The notes under the pieces: generated by a model | The model's database searches: none | Seen by the model: the letters and a program-made list of their open reading frames with translations, nothing else | What the model was told of the DNA's origin: nothing | Assembly: GCA_900539945.1 (NCBI GenBank) | Contig: UQDV01000044.1 | Coordinates: 1-14,532, forward strand | Origin: an uncultured Faecalibacterium sp. | GTDB taxonomy: Bacteria > Bacillota > Clostridia > Oscillospirales > Ruminococcaceae | Reading direction: 5' to 3' | DNA: 14,532 nt | In this document: positions 7,377 to 14,163 of the stretch, piece after piece | How the letters are laid out: the number at the start of each line of letters is the position of its first letter | Position numbering within the stretch: position 1 is the first letter of the stretch | Translations under genes and position numbers: made by a program

Positions 7377-8294
7377 TCAGCGGGAACCCTTGTCGTAGGG
7401 GATGCCCTCTGCCTTGGGGGCCATGCTGTTCTTGGACGTGAAGGCCAGGATGACCATGGACGCCACGAACGGCATCATGTTGTAGATGTTGCTGGACCAG
7501 TGCAGCTGTGCCAGGAAGGTGGAATCTGCAATGTTGGCCAGGCTCTTGAACACGGCAAAGAACATGGCCGCGCCAAAGATGTTGAAGGGCTTCCACTGGC
7601 CAAAGATCATAACGGCCAGGGCCAGGAAGCCTGCACCGGCCACGCCCACCTCAAAGTTCCAGGTCTGCACCGGGGGCACGATGTAAGCCATGCCGCCAAT
7701 GGCACCCAGGGCACCGGAGAGCAGCACACCAGCGTAGCGCATCTTGTAGACATTGATGCCCACCGAGTCGGCTGCCTGGGGATGCTCGCCGCAGGCCCGC
7801 AGACGCAGGCCGAAGCGGGTCTTGTACAGCACCACATAGCTGATGATCAGCAGGATGATGCCCAGCGGAACAAAGACGCTGAGCTCCAGCCCGCCGATGC
7901 TGAACAGGAAGGGCTTATTGGAATAGTTCAGCTTGGCGCTGCCGCTGTCGCTGAAGTATTTGGCGATGACCACGGCAATGGCGGTGGCCAGCAGGTTCAG
8001 GGCTGTGCCGCCGATGGTCTGGTCCGCCTTCAGGTTGATGGAGGCAAAGGCCAGCAGCAGGCTGTACACCATGCCAGCCAGGGCCGCCGCCAGAATGGTG
8101 AGCAGCACCACCAGGAAGGGAGACATGTCGGCGGGCAGCATGGTCAGGGTAAGCACACCTGCCACACCGCCGATGACCATGATGCCTTCCAGCGCAATGT
8201 TGATGATGCCGGAGTGCTCACTGAACATACCGCCCAGAGCCACCAGCATCAGCACGATGCCATACAGCAGCGTATATTTGATCAGAAGCAGCAT
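7377..8294 (-). CDS. nupQ: Nucleoside ABC transporter permease (NupQ/BmpC type)
   Basis: A 305-residue integral membrane permease of the branched-chain amino-acid/ribose (BPD_transp_2) superfamily, the shorter of the two permeases in Bmp-type nucleoside importers. The signature GGMFSEHSGIINIALEGIM near residues 21-39 and about eight hydrophobic segments are visible. The ATG at 8294 is one base after the nupP stop codon, with AAGGAGG inside the end of nupP, so translation is probably coupled. The short C-terminus lacks extra domains. It forms the membrane channel with NupP, driven by NupO and fed by the Bmp lipoprotein. The substrate, nucleosides rather than sugars, is inferred from family and neighbours. 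Confidence 0.92.
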   Translation of the reverse strand: MLLLIKYTLLYGIVLMLVALGGMFSEHSGIINIALEGIMVIGGVAGVLTLTMLPADMSPFLVVLLTILAAALAGMVYSLLLAFASINLKADQTIGGTALNLLATAIAVVIAKYFSDSGSAKLNYSNKPFLFSIGGLELSVFVPLGIILLIISYVVLYKTRFGLRLRACGEHPQAADSVGINVYKMRYAGVLLSGALGAIGGMAYIVPPVQTWNFEVGVAGAGFLALAVMIFGQWKPFNIFGAAMFFAVFKSLANIADSTFLAQLHWSSNIYNMMPFVASMVILAFTSKNSMAPKAEGIPYDKGSR

Positions 8295-8295
8295 A

Positions 8296-9462
8296 TCACT
8301 TGCCCTCCTTCTTGGTTTCGGTCTTGGCCGGAGCGGGCTCTGCGTTCACATTGGTCTTGTCGGCATTCTTGAACAGCAGGCCGTGGATCTTGCCGCGGAA
8401 CAGCATGGAGAACGCGCACAGATAGATGATGATGCCGCTGATCAGGTCCGAGATCTCCGTGGGGTAATACTTGGTGGACAGGAACGAGCCGCCCACCGAG
8501 ATGTGCGAGATGAACAGTGCCGAGAAGATGGTGCCGATGGGGTTGGAGCTTGCCAGCAGAGCAACGGAAATGCCGTTGAAGCCCATGGCCGGCAGGCTGG
8601 TGGAGTTCAGCGGGTTCCACTGGGACACGTTGGACAGGTAGTACAGGCCGGCACCAAAGCCTGCCAGCGCACCGGCAATGGCCATGGAGAGGATGATGTT
8701 CTTCTTCTCGTTGATGCCGGCATAGCGGGCAGCGCTCTTGTTCAGGCCGACGGCCTTGAGCTCATAGCCGAAGGTGGTCTTGTTCAGCACCACCCAGATC
8801 AGGATGGCCACCGCCGCTGCCAGGAAGATGGCAATGGTGGTGCTGTTGGTCTGGAACATCTTGTTCAGGCCGAAATCCGGGATGATGGACTGGGCAAAGG
8901 CCGGGTTCTTACTCAGGTTCAGGGTACGGGTGTTCCGCACGTCGTACATGGGGCCGGTGCCGTTCTGGTAGACCAGTTCGTTTACCAGATACAGGCCGAT
9001 CCAGTTGAACATAATGGAGGTGATGACCTCGTTGATGTTGAAGTAGGCCTTGAAGAAGCCGGGGATCGCGCCCCAGATGCCGCCCAGCAGGGTGGCTGCC
9101 AGCAGGCAGACGAACCAGGGCATCTTGAGCATAATGGCGCAGTACAGGGCACCGTAGGCACCCAGCGTGTACTGACCGGCAGCACCGATGTTGAACAGGC
9201 CGGTCTTGAAGGCAAATGCCACCGACAGGCCGGTCATGACCAGGGGTGCTGCGTTGGCCAGCTCCTTGCCGACGCCGTAGGGAGCGTCGTGGAAGCCGCC
9301 TTTCAGGATGCGCACAAAGCCGTCGCCCCAAGCGTGTGCCGGGTTGATGGCCAGCAGCACCAGAAAGCCCACGATCAGACCGATGAGGATGCACAGCAGA
9401 GCCGCCAGCACACTGGTGACCGAGCTTTGCAGACTGCTGTGGGAAAGTTTTTTCTTGTCCAT
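8296..9462 (-). CDS. nupP: Nucleoside ABC transporter permease (NupP/BmpB type)
   Basis: A 388-residue permease, the longer partner in Bmp-type nucleoside importers, of the same superfamily as NupQ. The family hallmark AFKTGLFNIGAAGQYTLGA is present near residues 83-101, and about nine hydrophobic segments follow the N-terminal cytoplasmic stretch MDKKKLSHSS. A charged Lys/Glu/Ala/Pro-rich cytoplasmic tail closes the protein after about residue 365. The ATG at 9462 lies 3 bases after the nupO stop codon and uses an AAAGGAG inside the end of nupO, so nupO-nupP-nupQ form one tightly packed operon. The substrate is inferred from the family and the surrounding salvage genes. Confidence 0.92.
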   Translation of the reverse strand: MDKKKLSHSSLQSSVTSVLAALLCILIGLIVGFLVLLAINPAHAWGDGFVRILKGGFHDAPYGVGKELANAAPLVMTGLSVAFAFKTGLFNIGAAGQYTLGAYGALYCAIMLKMPWFVCLLAATLLGGIWGAIPGFFKAYFNINEVITSIMFNWIGLYLVNELVYQNGTGPMYDVRNTRTLNLSKNPAFAQSIIPDFGLNKMFQTNSTTIAIFLAAAVAILIWVVLNKTTFGYELKAVGLNKSAARYAGINEKKNIILSMAIAGALAGFGAGLYYLSNVSQWNPLNSTSLPAMGFNGISVALLASSNPIGTIFSALFISHISVGGSFLSTKYYPTEISDLISGIIIYLCAFSMLFRGKIHGLLFKNADKTNVNAEPAPAKTETKKEGK

Positions 9463-9465
9463 TTG

Positions 9466-11004
9466 TTACTTAGTCTCCTTTCCCTGCTTGCGTGCACCGG
9501 CCATATACAGGCCCAGTTCCTGCACGGTGGTGGTCTTGGGGTCAAACTCGCCCACGACCTCGCCCTCGTACATGACCAGGATGCGGTCGGCCAGGTTCAT
9601 GACCTCGTCCAGCTCCAGGCTCACCAGCAGCACGGCAGTGCCCTTGTCACGCTCTGCCACGATCTGGCTGTGGATATATTCAATAGCACCCACGTCCAGG
9701 CCGCGGGTGGGCTGCACGGCAATGAGCAGCTTGGGATCCCTGTCGATCTCACGGGCAATGATCGCCTTCTGCTGGTTGCCGCCGGACATGCTGCGCACGA
9801 TGGTGGAGCTGCCCTGGCCGCTGCGCACGTCGTACTGTGCGATCAGCCGGTCGGAGTACTCACGCACCTTATCCGAGCGGATGAAGCCGCCCTTCTGGAA
9901 CTCCGGCTGCCAGTAGCGCTGCAGCACCATGTTGTTTTCCAGGCTGTAATCCAGCACCAGACCGTGCTTGTGGCGGTCCTCCGGGATATGGCTCATGCCG
10001 TCCTTGGAACGCTGGCGGATGGTGGCATGGGTGATGTCCTTGCCATCCAGCGTGATCTTGCCGTTGGTCAGCTTTTCCAGACCGGTCAGGCCGTAGACAA
10101 ACTCGGTCTGGCCGTTGCCCTCAATGCCCGCCAGGCAGACGATCTCACCGGCGTGCACCTGGAAGGTGACATCCTTGACAGAATCCTTCTTGCGCTGGTC
10201 GTTGTGCATGGTCACGTTCTGCACGTCCAGCACCACGGCACCGGGATTTGCAGGCTGCTTTTCCACCTGCAGCTGCACATCACGGCCCACCATCATGCGG
10301 GAAAGTTCTTCCTTGGTGGTGTCCTTGATGTCTACGGTGCCCATGTACTTGCCCTTGCGCAGCACCGTGCAGCGGTCGGCCACGGCCATGATCTCGTTCA
10401 GCTTGTGAGTAATGAACAGGATGGACTTGCCTTCCTTCTTGAACCCGCGCATGATCTCCATCAGCTCGTCGATCTCCTGCGGGGTCAGCACAGCGGTGGG
10501 CTCATCGAAGATCAGGATCTCGTTGTCGCGGTACAGCATCTTCAGGATCTCCACGCGCTGCTGCATGCCCACCGAGATATCGCTGACAAGGGCATCCGGG
10601 TCCACGCGCAGGCCGTACTTTTCGCTCAGGGCCATGACCTTCTTGCGGGCCTCGGCTTTCTGCAAAAAGCCCATTTTATTGGGCTCCACGCCCAGAATGA
10701 TGTTGTCCAGAACGCTGAAGCATTCCACCAGCTTGAAGTGCTGGTGCACCATGCCGATGCCCAGTGCATTTGCATCGTTGGGGTTGCGGATGGCGACCTC
10801 CTTGCCGTTCTTGCGGATCTGACCAGCCTCCGGCTGGTACAGGCCGAACAGCACGCTCATCAGCGTACTTTTGCCGGCGCCATTTTCGCCCAGCAGAGCG
10901 TGTACCTCGCCTTTGCGCAGCTGCAGGGTGATATCATCGTTTGCCTTGATCCCAGGGAATTCCTTGGTGATGTGGAGCATCTCGATCACAAAATCCTCTG
11001 CCAA
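9466..11004 (-). CDS. nupO: Nucleoside ABC transporter, double ATP-binding subunit (NupO/BmpA-operon ATPase)
   Basis: A cytoplasmic ATPase with two fused ABC domains, like RbsA and NupO; 512 residues from the start chosen here. Domain one has Walker A GENGAGKST (about 39-47), signature VGMQQRVEI and Walker B ILIFDEPTA. Domain two has a degenerate Walker A (GIEGNGQTE), signature SGGNQQK and LLIAVQPTRGLD, where Gln replaces the usual catalytic Glu-side sequence, as is normal for this family. The start is unusual. I choose TTG at 11004 (MAEDFVIEMLHITKEF) because AAGGAG lies 10 bases before it. The GTG at 11037 has no ribosome-binding site, and the ATG at 10980 has only AGAGGA 13 bases away. It is the first gene of nupOPQ. 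Confidence 0.93.
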   Translation of the reverse strand: MAEDFVIEMLHITKEFPGIKANDDITLQLRKGEVHALLGENGAGKSTLMSVLFGLYQPEAGQIRKNGKEVAIRNPNDANALGIGMVHQHFKLVECFSVLDNIILGVEPNKMGFLQKAEARKKVMALSEKYGLRVDPDALVSDISVGMQQRVEILKMLYRDNEILIFDEPTAVLTPQEIDELMEIMRGFKKEGKSILFITHKLNEIMAVADRCTVLRKGKYMGTVDIKDTTKEELSRMMVGRDVQLQVEKQPANPGAVVLDVQNVTMHNDQRKKDSVKDVTFQVHAGEIVCLAGIEGNGQTEFVYGLTGLEKLTNGKITLDGKDITHATIRQRSKDGMSHIPEDRHKHGLVLDYSLENNMVLQRYWQPEFQKGGFIRSDKVREYSDRLIAQYDVRSGQGSSTIVRSMSGGNQQKAIIAREIDRDPKLLIAVQPTRGLDVGAIEYIHSQIVAERDKGTAVLLVSLELDEVMNLADRILVMYEGEVVGEFDPKTTTVQELGLYMAGARKQGKETK

Positions 11005-11056
11005 TCTGCTCACTCTCCTTTCGTGCCGTATCGACACCTATACTATTCTATCTTTC

Positions 11057-11062
11057 ATTATA
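11057..11062 (-). promoter_or_regulatory. -10 box of the nupOPQ promoter
   Basis: A perfect TATAAT on the minus strand (11062-11057), 53 bases before the TTG start. The best -35 at 17-base spacing is a poor TGTGCA, so the promoter may depend on an activator. A 15-base palindrome lies 57 bases upstream, at 11119-11133. Confidence 0.6.
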
Positions 11063-11118
11063 CCTGATTTCCGACAATTTGCACACGGCTTTTTTCGTTT
11101 TTGGCAGAAAGTACAGAT

Positions 11119-11133
11119 AAAAGTATTACTTTT
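11119..11133. promoter_or_regulatory. Palindrome, candidate operator upstream of nupOPQ
   Basis: AAAAGTATTACTTTT is a perfect palindrome around one central base. The same 15 bases, plus the following G, recur upstream of bmp at 12820-12834. Both copies lie on the far side of the -10 box, 57-72 bases away, a position suited to a transcription factor. As RNA it would have a one-base loop, so a DNA-level site is more likely than a hairpin. Confidence 0.55.
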
Positions 11134-11180
11134 GAGGCATCCTGCACAGTTTCCGCCGGGTCTGCCCTGCCCGGACACAC

Positions 11181-11219
11181 AAAAACAGGGTGCCCGCCTG
11201 CAATGGGCACCCTGTTTTT
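11181..11219. terminator. Strong bidirectional intrinsic terminator
   Basis: Perfect 15-base arms, AAAAACAGGGTGCCC (11181-11195) and its complement (11205-11219), surround a 9-base loop. A T run ends the stem on either strand. It lies after the bmp remnant and before the nupO promoter, so it was probably the terminator of the lost second bmp gene and still isolates nupOPQ from bmp. Confidence 0.88.
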
Positions 11220-11283
11220 GCATTGAGTAATTCATAAAAGCGGCCTGCCGGTTTGCGGCCCGCAGGCTGCGGGAAACGCCGGG

Positions 11284-11409
11284 TTACTGGATATAGTTGA
11301 CGGTGATGAACTCGCTGACGGTGGGCTTGACCCCATCATCCGAGCTGTTGTCCACGGTGATCTCGCCGGAAGCGGTCACGGTCAGGAATTTGCGGCGGGA
11401 AATTTTTAT
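11284..11409 (-). pseudogene. Remnant of a second bmp gene: signal-peptide start fused to the last 28 codons
   Basis: On the minus strand 41 codons read in frame to a TAA stop. The first eleven, IKISRRKFLTV, match the start of the intact neighbour (MKISRRNFLAV), with the initiator ATG changed to ATA. After two or three codons the frame continues as SGEITVDNSSDD and ends SEFITVNYIQ. This matches the last 28 residues of the intact Bmp protein at 24 positions; the four changes are N to S, A to G, T to V and T to I. AAGGAG is still present 8 bases before the ATA, the same spacing as in the intact gene. About 350 middle codons have been lost in frame. It is too short to bind a ligand and is almost certainly nonfunctional. 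Confidence 0.88.
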
Positions 11410-11447
11410 CCTGGGTTCTCCTTGAAATAGTATGACTTCTGGCTTTT

Positions 11448-11487
11448 GATACAACAAAAGACGGGGTGTCCCTTTCGGAACATCCCG
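11448..11487 (-). terminator. Intrinsic terminator of bmp
   Basis: On the minus strand CGGGATGTTCC pairs with GGGACACCCCG around a GAAA loop (one mismatch, one G-T) and is followed by the T-rich TCTTTTGTTGT. It lies 14 bases after the bmp stop codon. Confidence 0.75.
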
Positions 11488-11501
11488 CCTGGGGAAGCTC
11501 T

Positions 11502-12668
11502 TTACTGGATGTAGTTGACGGTAGTGAACTCGCTGACGGTGGGCTTGGTAGCATCGTCGGAGTTGTTGTCCACAGTGATCTCGCCGCTCTTGATCTTGTC
11601 CTTGACGGTCTCGTACTCGTCCTTGGTGAAGGTCTCGAAGTTCCAGCTGTCGTCTGCGGTGGGCAGGCCGATGTAATCGCCATCCTCCAGACCGAAGTTG
11701 CCGTTGGAAGCAGCAATCTCGCTCCAGTCACCGGCCTCGATGTCGGACAGAGCGGTGTTGACAGCCTCAGACAGACCCTTCATGGCAGAGGTGATGAACG
11801 GGTTGTAGGCATAGGTGCCGTCAGCCACGCCGTTTGCGCCGATGTAGTTCTGGTCAACATCCACGCCGATGACGTAGCCGTTGTTCTTCAGAGCAGCCTC
11901 CACAGCGGAGGTGTAGATGCCGCCGCCGCAGGCAAACACGACCTGAGTGCCGTTGGAGTACCAGCCCTCCATACGGGAGGTGATGTTGGCATCGCCGTAG
12001 AACTGGCCGCCGTAGAAGTAGTTGATCTCGACGTTCTGGCCCAGCTCCTGTGCGGCAGCATCAGCGCCCTGCACGAAGCCGTAGCCGTAACGGATGACAG
12101 CGGGCACAGCCATACCGCCCAGGAAGCCCAACTTGGTCTTGCCGTCCTTGGCGATCGCGTAACCGGCCAGGTAACCTGCCTGCTCCTCCTTGAAGGTGAT
12201 GCAGTAGCAGTTTGCGGGGATGGTATCCGTGCCGATATCGCCCTGGGTCACGTCAACAGCGATGAACTTGACATCCGGGTACTGATCAGCAGCCCAAGCC
12301 AGAGAAGCACCGTACAGGTAGCCGACGCAGACGATCACGTCTGCACCGTCGTTGACAGCCTGACGGATCATGGTCTCACGATCCTCATCAGAAGCGTCAG
12401 CCTCGGGGATGTAGTACTGGCAGTTGTCGCCCATGTAGCCGGAAACAGCAGTCCAGCAAGCCTGGTTGAAGCTCTCATCGTCGATCGTGCCGGTGTCGCA
12501 GGTCAGAGCGACCTTGACGATCTTCTCGCCGCCCTCAGCAGCGGAGGAAGCAGCAGCGGAAGAAGCGGTGCTGGTGGAAGAAGCGGAAGAACCGCCACAA
12601 GCGGTCAGAGCAGCGGCGGCGGCAGCGGCACCAGCCACAGCCAGGAAATTACGACGAGAAATCTTCAT
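11502..12668 (-). CDS. bmpA: Bmp-family nucleoside-binding lipoprotein of an ABC importer
   Basis: A 388-residue extracellular substrate-binding protein that should capture nucleosides for NupOPQ. The N-terminus MKISRRNFL, an Ala-rich core and LTAC-GG (Cys24) make a lipoprotein signal. SRRNFL also fits a twin-arginine motif, so export by Tat is possible. A Ser/Ala-rich linker (about 25-45) precedes the periplasmic-binding-protein fold, which starts KVALTCDTGTIDDESFNQ, the Bmp-family opening. The ATG at 12668 follows AAAGGAG at 8-base spacing; an in-frame upstream ATG at 12731 would add a non-signal leader. It has its own promoter and terminator. A collapsed paralogue lies directly downstream, before nupO. 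The exact ligand is not visible from sequence. Confidence 0.93.
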   Translation of the reverse strand: MKISRRNFLAVAGAAAAAAALTACGGSSASSTSTASSAAASSAAEGGEKIVKVALTCDTGTIDDESFNQACWTAVSGYMGDNCQYYIPEADASDEDRETMIRQAVNDGADVIVCVGYLYGASLAWAADQYPDVKFIAVDVTQGDIGTDTIPANCYCITFKEEQAGYLAGYAIAKDGKTKLGFLGGMAVPAVIRYGYGFVQGADAAAQELGQNVEINYFYGGQFYGDANITSRMEGWYSNGTQVVFACGGGIYTSAVEAALKNNGYVIGVDVDQNYIGANGVADGTYAYNPFITSAMKGLSEAVNTALSDIEAGDWSEIAASNGNFGLEDGDYIGLPTADDSWNFETFTKDEYETVKDKIKSGEITVDNNSDDATKPTVSEFTTVNYIQ

Positions 12669-12742
12669 AAGAAAGTCTCCTTTATTTTCAATCCATCGCG
12701 TGCCGGCCTGCAAATGCAGGCACTTGCACATTTACTGGTTCA

Positions 12743-12771
12743 AGTATAGCGAGAAGATGTGTGAGATGCAA
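12743..12771 (-). promoter_or_regulatory. Promoter of bmp
   Basis: On the minus strand TTGCAT (12771-12766), a 17-base spacer and TATACT (12748-12743). It lies 75 bases before the bmp ATG. Two dyad-symmetric sites lie just upstream, at 12790-12814 and 12820-12834. Confidence 0.72.
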
Positions 12772-12789
12772 GCACTTTTCGATTACAAA

Positions 12790-12814
12790 ATATTTACAAA
12801 ATCTTTGTAAATAT
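12790..12814. promoter_or_regulatory. 25-base AT-rich inverted repeat upstream of bmp, candidate operator
   Basis: Perfect 11-base arms ATATTTACAAA (12790-12800) and TTTGTAAATAT (12804-12814) flank the 3-base centre ATC. It ends about 18 bases upstream of the -35 box, a typical activator position. The site is far more AT-rich than the surrounding DNA. It has no T-run context of a terminator, although a weak AT hairpin could form. No second copy is seen near nupO. Confidence 0.55.
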
Positions 12815-12819
12815 GTCCA

Positions 12820-12834
12820 AAAAGTATTACTTTT
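12820..12834. promoter_or_regulatory. Palindrome, candidate operator upstream of bmp
   Basis: AAAAGTATTACTTTT, identical to the site at 11119-11133 upstream of nupO, including a following G on the plus strand. It lies five bases beyond the 25-base dyad, between the cdd stop codon and the bmp promoter. A shared regulator of bmp and nupOPQ is the simplest reading. Confidence 0.55.
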
Positions 12835-12875
12835 GCACAGCTCCCTGTCGTTCCGGTTTTGTGCCGGGAAGCGAT

Positions 12876-13325
12876 TTATTTTTCCACAGCGGCATTTCCG
12901 GCCACATTGGAAGGCCCGAACCCAAAGGGCAGCAGTTCGTCCATGCTGCGCTCGATGAAATCCTCCGGCGTTTTGGCCATGATCACGTTCAGCTCCGGCC
13001 CGCCGAACTCGAACAGTGCCTGACGGCACACACCGCAGGGCGAGGTGATCTGTTCGTTCACCTCGCCGCGGCGGCTGCCCACCACTGCAATATCCGTGAA
13101 CTCGGTCACGCCGTCGGCCACGGCCTTGAACAGGGCCGTGCGCTCTGCGCAGCTGGTGGGGGTAAAGGACGCATTTTCCACGTTGCAGCCGGTGTAGATG
13201 CGTCCGTCCTTTGCGCGCAGGGCAGCACCCACCATAAAATTGGAATACGGTGCATAAGCCTTTTCGCGGGCAGCCAGTGCCATGCGGATCAGTTCCTGCT
13301 TTTCTTCCAGGGTCAGGTTCGTCAT
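12876..13325 (-). CDS. cdd: Cytidine deaminase
   Basis: A cytoplasmic zinc enzyme of 149 residues that converts cytidine and deoxycytidine to uridine and deoxyuridine, feeding Pdp. The catalytic motifs are intact: C59-A-E61 (zinc Cys and proton-shuttling Glu, within TSCAERTA) and PCGVC with zinc ligands C97 and C100. The substrate-binding FMVGAALRAKDG (30-41) and the NVEN motif (48-51) are also present. The core matches the small homotetrameric type (about 130 residues). The extra C-terminal 15 residues or so are Ala/Gly/Asn-rich and of unknown role. The ATG at 13325 follows AGGAGG at 8-base spacing. It follows deoD with 82 bases and a hairpin between them. Confidence 0.95.
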   Translation of the reverse strand: MTNLTLEEKQELIRMALAAREKAYAPYSNFMVGAALRAKDGRIYTGCNVENASFTPTSCAERTALFKAVADGVTEFTDIAVVGSRRGEVNEQITSPCGVCRQALFEFGGPELNVIMAKTPEDFIERSMDELLPFGFGPSNVAGNAAVEK

Positions 13326-13347
13326 AAAATGTTCCTCCTTTTGGGGG

Positions 13348-13389
13348 CGAAAACAGCGCGGCCGGCCTTTTTGCAGGCAGACCGCGCTG
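13348..13389 (-). terminator. Hairpin between deoD and cdd, likely a weak terminator or attenuator
   Basis: On the minus strand CAGCGCGG pairs with CCGCGCTG (13389-13382 with 13361-13354), and a further helix of about 6 pairs with one mismatch lies inside. Only TTTT follows. It starts about 18 bases after the deoD stop codon. It may reduce cdd expression relative to deoD or end the deoD transcript; I see no clear promoter for cdd in the remaining space. Confidence 0.6.
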
Positions 13390-13407
13390 GATCTTCGGTT
13401 GGGTTTC

Positions 13408-14127
13408 TCAGTACTCTGCGCCCAGAGCCACCTTCATCATGTTGGTAAAGCTCGTCTGGCGCTGCTCGGCCGTGGTGATCTCCGGTGCCACAAAGCTGTC
13501 GGAAATGGTCAGCAGGCAGGCCGCATGCTTGCCCAGCACCTGTGCGTTGGCAAACAGGGCAAAGCTCTCCATCTCCACGCACAGGCAGCCGCGCTCATCC
13601 CGCAGCTTTTCCCAGTAGGTGGGCTTTTCGTCGGAGGGCTGGCGGTAGAACACATCCGAAGAGTGGATGTTGCCCTCAATGAGGGGAATGCCCTGCTTGG
13701 CGGCAGAAGCGCGCAGCTTGTCGTTCAGGCTCTGGCTGGGCAGGGTGATGTCCCCCTCGAAGCCGCTCTGTACCCGGGCGTAGTTGGACTCGCTCACCGC
13801 ACCGGTGGACAGCACCACGTCGAACAGCTTGGCCTTTTCGGTGTAGCTGCCGGCGGAGCCGATGCGGATGATGTTGTCCACATCGTAGAACTTGAACAGC
13901 TCATAAGAATAGATGCCGATGGACGGCATGCCCATGCCGCTGCCCATCACGCTGATGGGGCGGCCCTGATAGGTGCCGGTAAAGCCCAGCATGCCGCGCA
14001 CACCGGTCACCTGACGCACATCCTGCAGGAAGGTGTCGGCAATGAACTTGGCGCGCAGAGGGTCACCGGGCATGAGGACCGTCTTGGCGAAATCGCCCTT
14101 TTCGGCGCTGTTGTGAGGGGTAGACAT
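13408..14127 (-). CDS. deoD: Purine-nucleoside phosphorylase, DeoD type
   Basis: A cytoplasmic hexameric-type enzyme of 239 residues, the same length as Escherichia coli DeoD. It phosphorolyses (deoxy)adenosine, inosine and guanosine to base and (deoxy)ribose-1-phosphate. Visible family residues are H5 (MSTPH, which reaches into the neighbouring subunit), VLMPGDPLRAKFIA (17-30) for phosphate, R88 in IIRIG, VEME (184-187) for ribose, and D210 in ISD, the catalytic acid that protonates the base. The ATG at 14127 follows AAAGGAG at 9-base spacing; the frame runs open further upstream but without family sequence. The M23 peptidase gene ends 70 bases before it. Confidence 0.96.
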   Translation of the reverse strand: MSTPHNSAEKGDFAKTVLMPGDPLRAKFIADTFLQDVRQVTGVRGMLGFTGTYQGRPISVMGSGMGMPSIGIYSYELFKFYDVDNIIRIGSAGSYTEKAKLFDVVLSTGAVSESNYARVQSGFEGDITLPSQSLNDKLRASAAKQGIPLIEGNIHSSDVFYRQPSDEKPTYWEKLRDERGCLCVEMESFALFANAQVLGKHAACLLTISDSFVAPEITTAEQRQTSFTNMMKVALGAEY

Positions 14128-14163
14128 AGAACATCTCTCCTTTTTCTTTATGATCGGCAGGCA

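Noticed and set aside
7933..11067. Plus-strand open frame of about 1,044 codons, and another at 11466-12749
   Set aside because: They are mirror frames of nupQ/nupP/nupO and of bmp. Composition is repetitive (His, Gln, Val, Ala) and no family motif appears.
11119..11133. AAAAGTATTACTTTT as an intrinsic terminator hairpin
   Set aside because: The palindrome has a one-base centre, so RNA could not form a stable loop; only A-U and one G-C pair per arm would remain. A DNA-binding site is more plausible.
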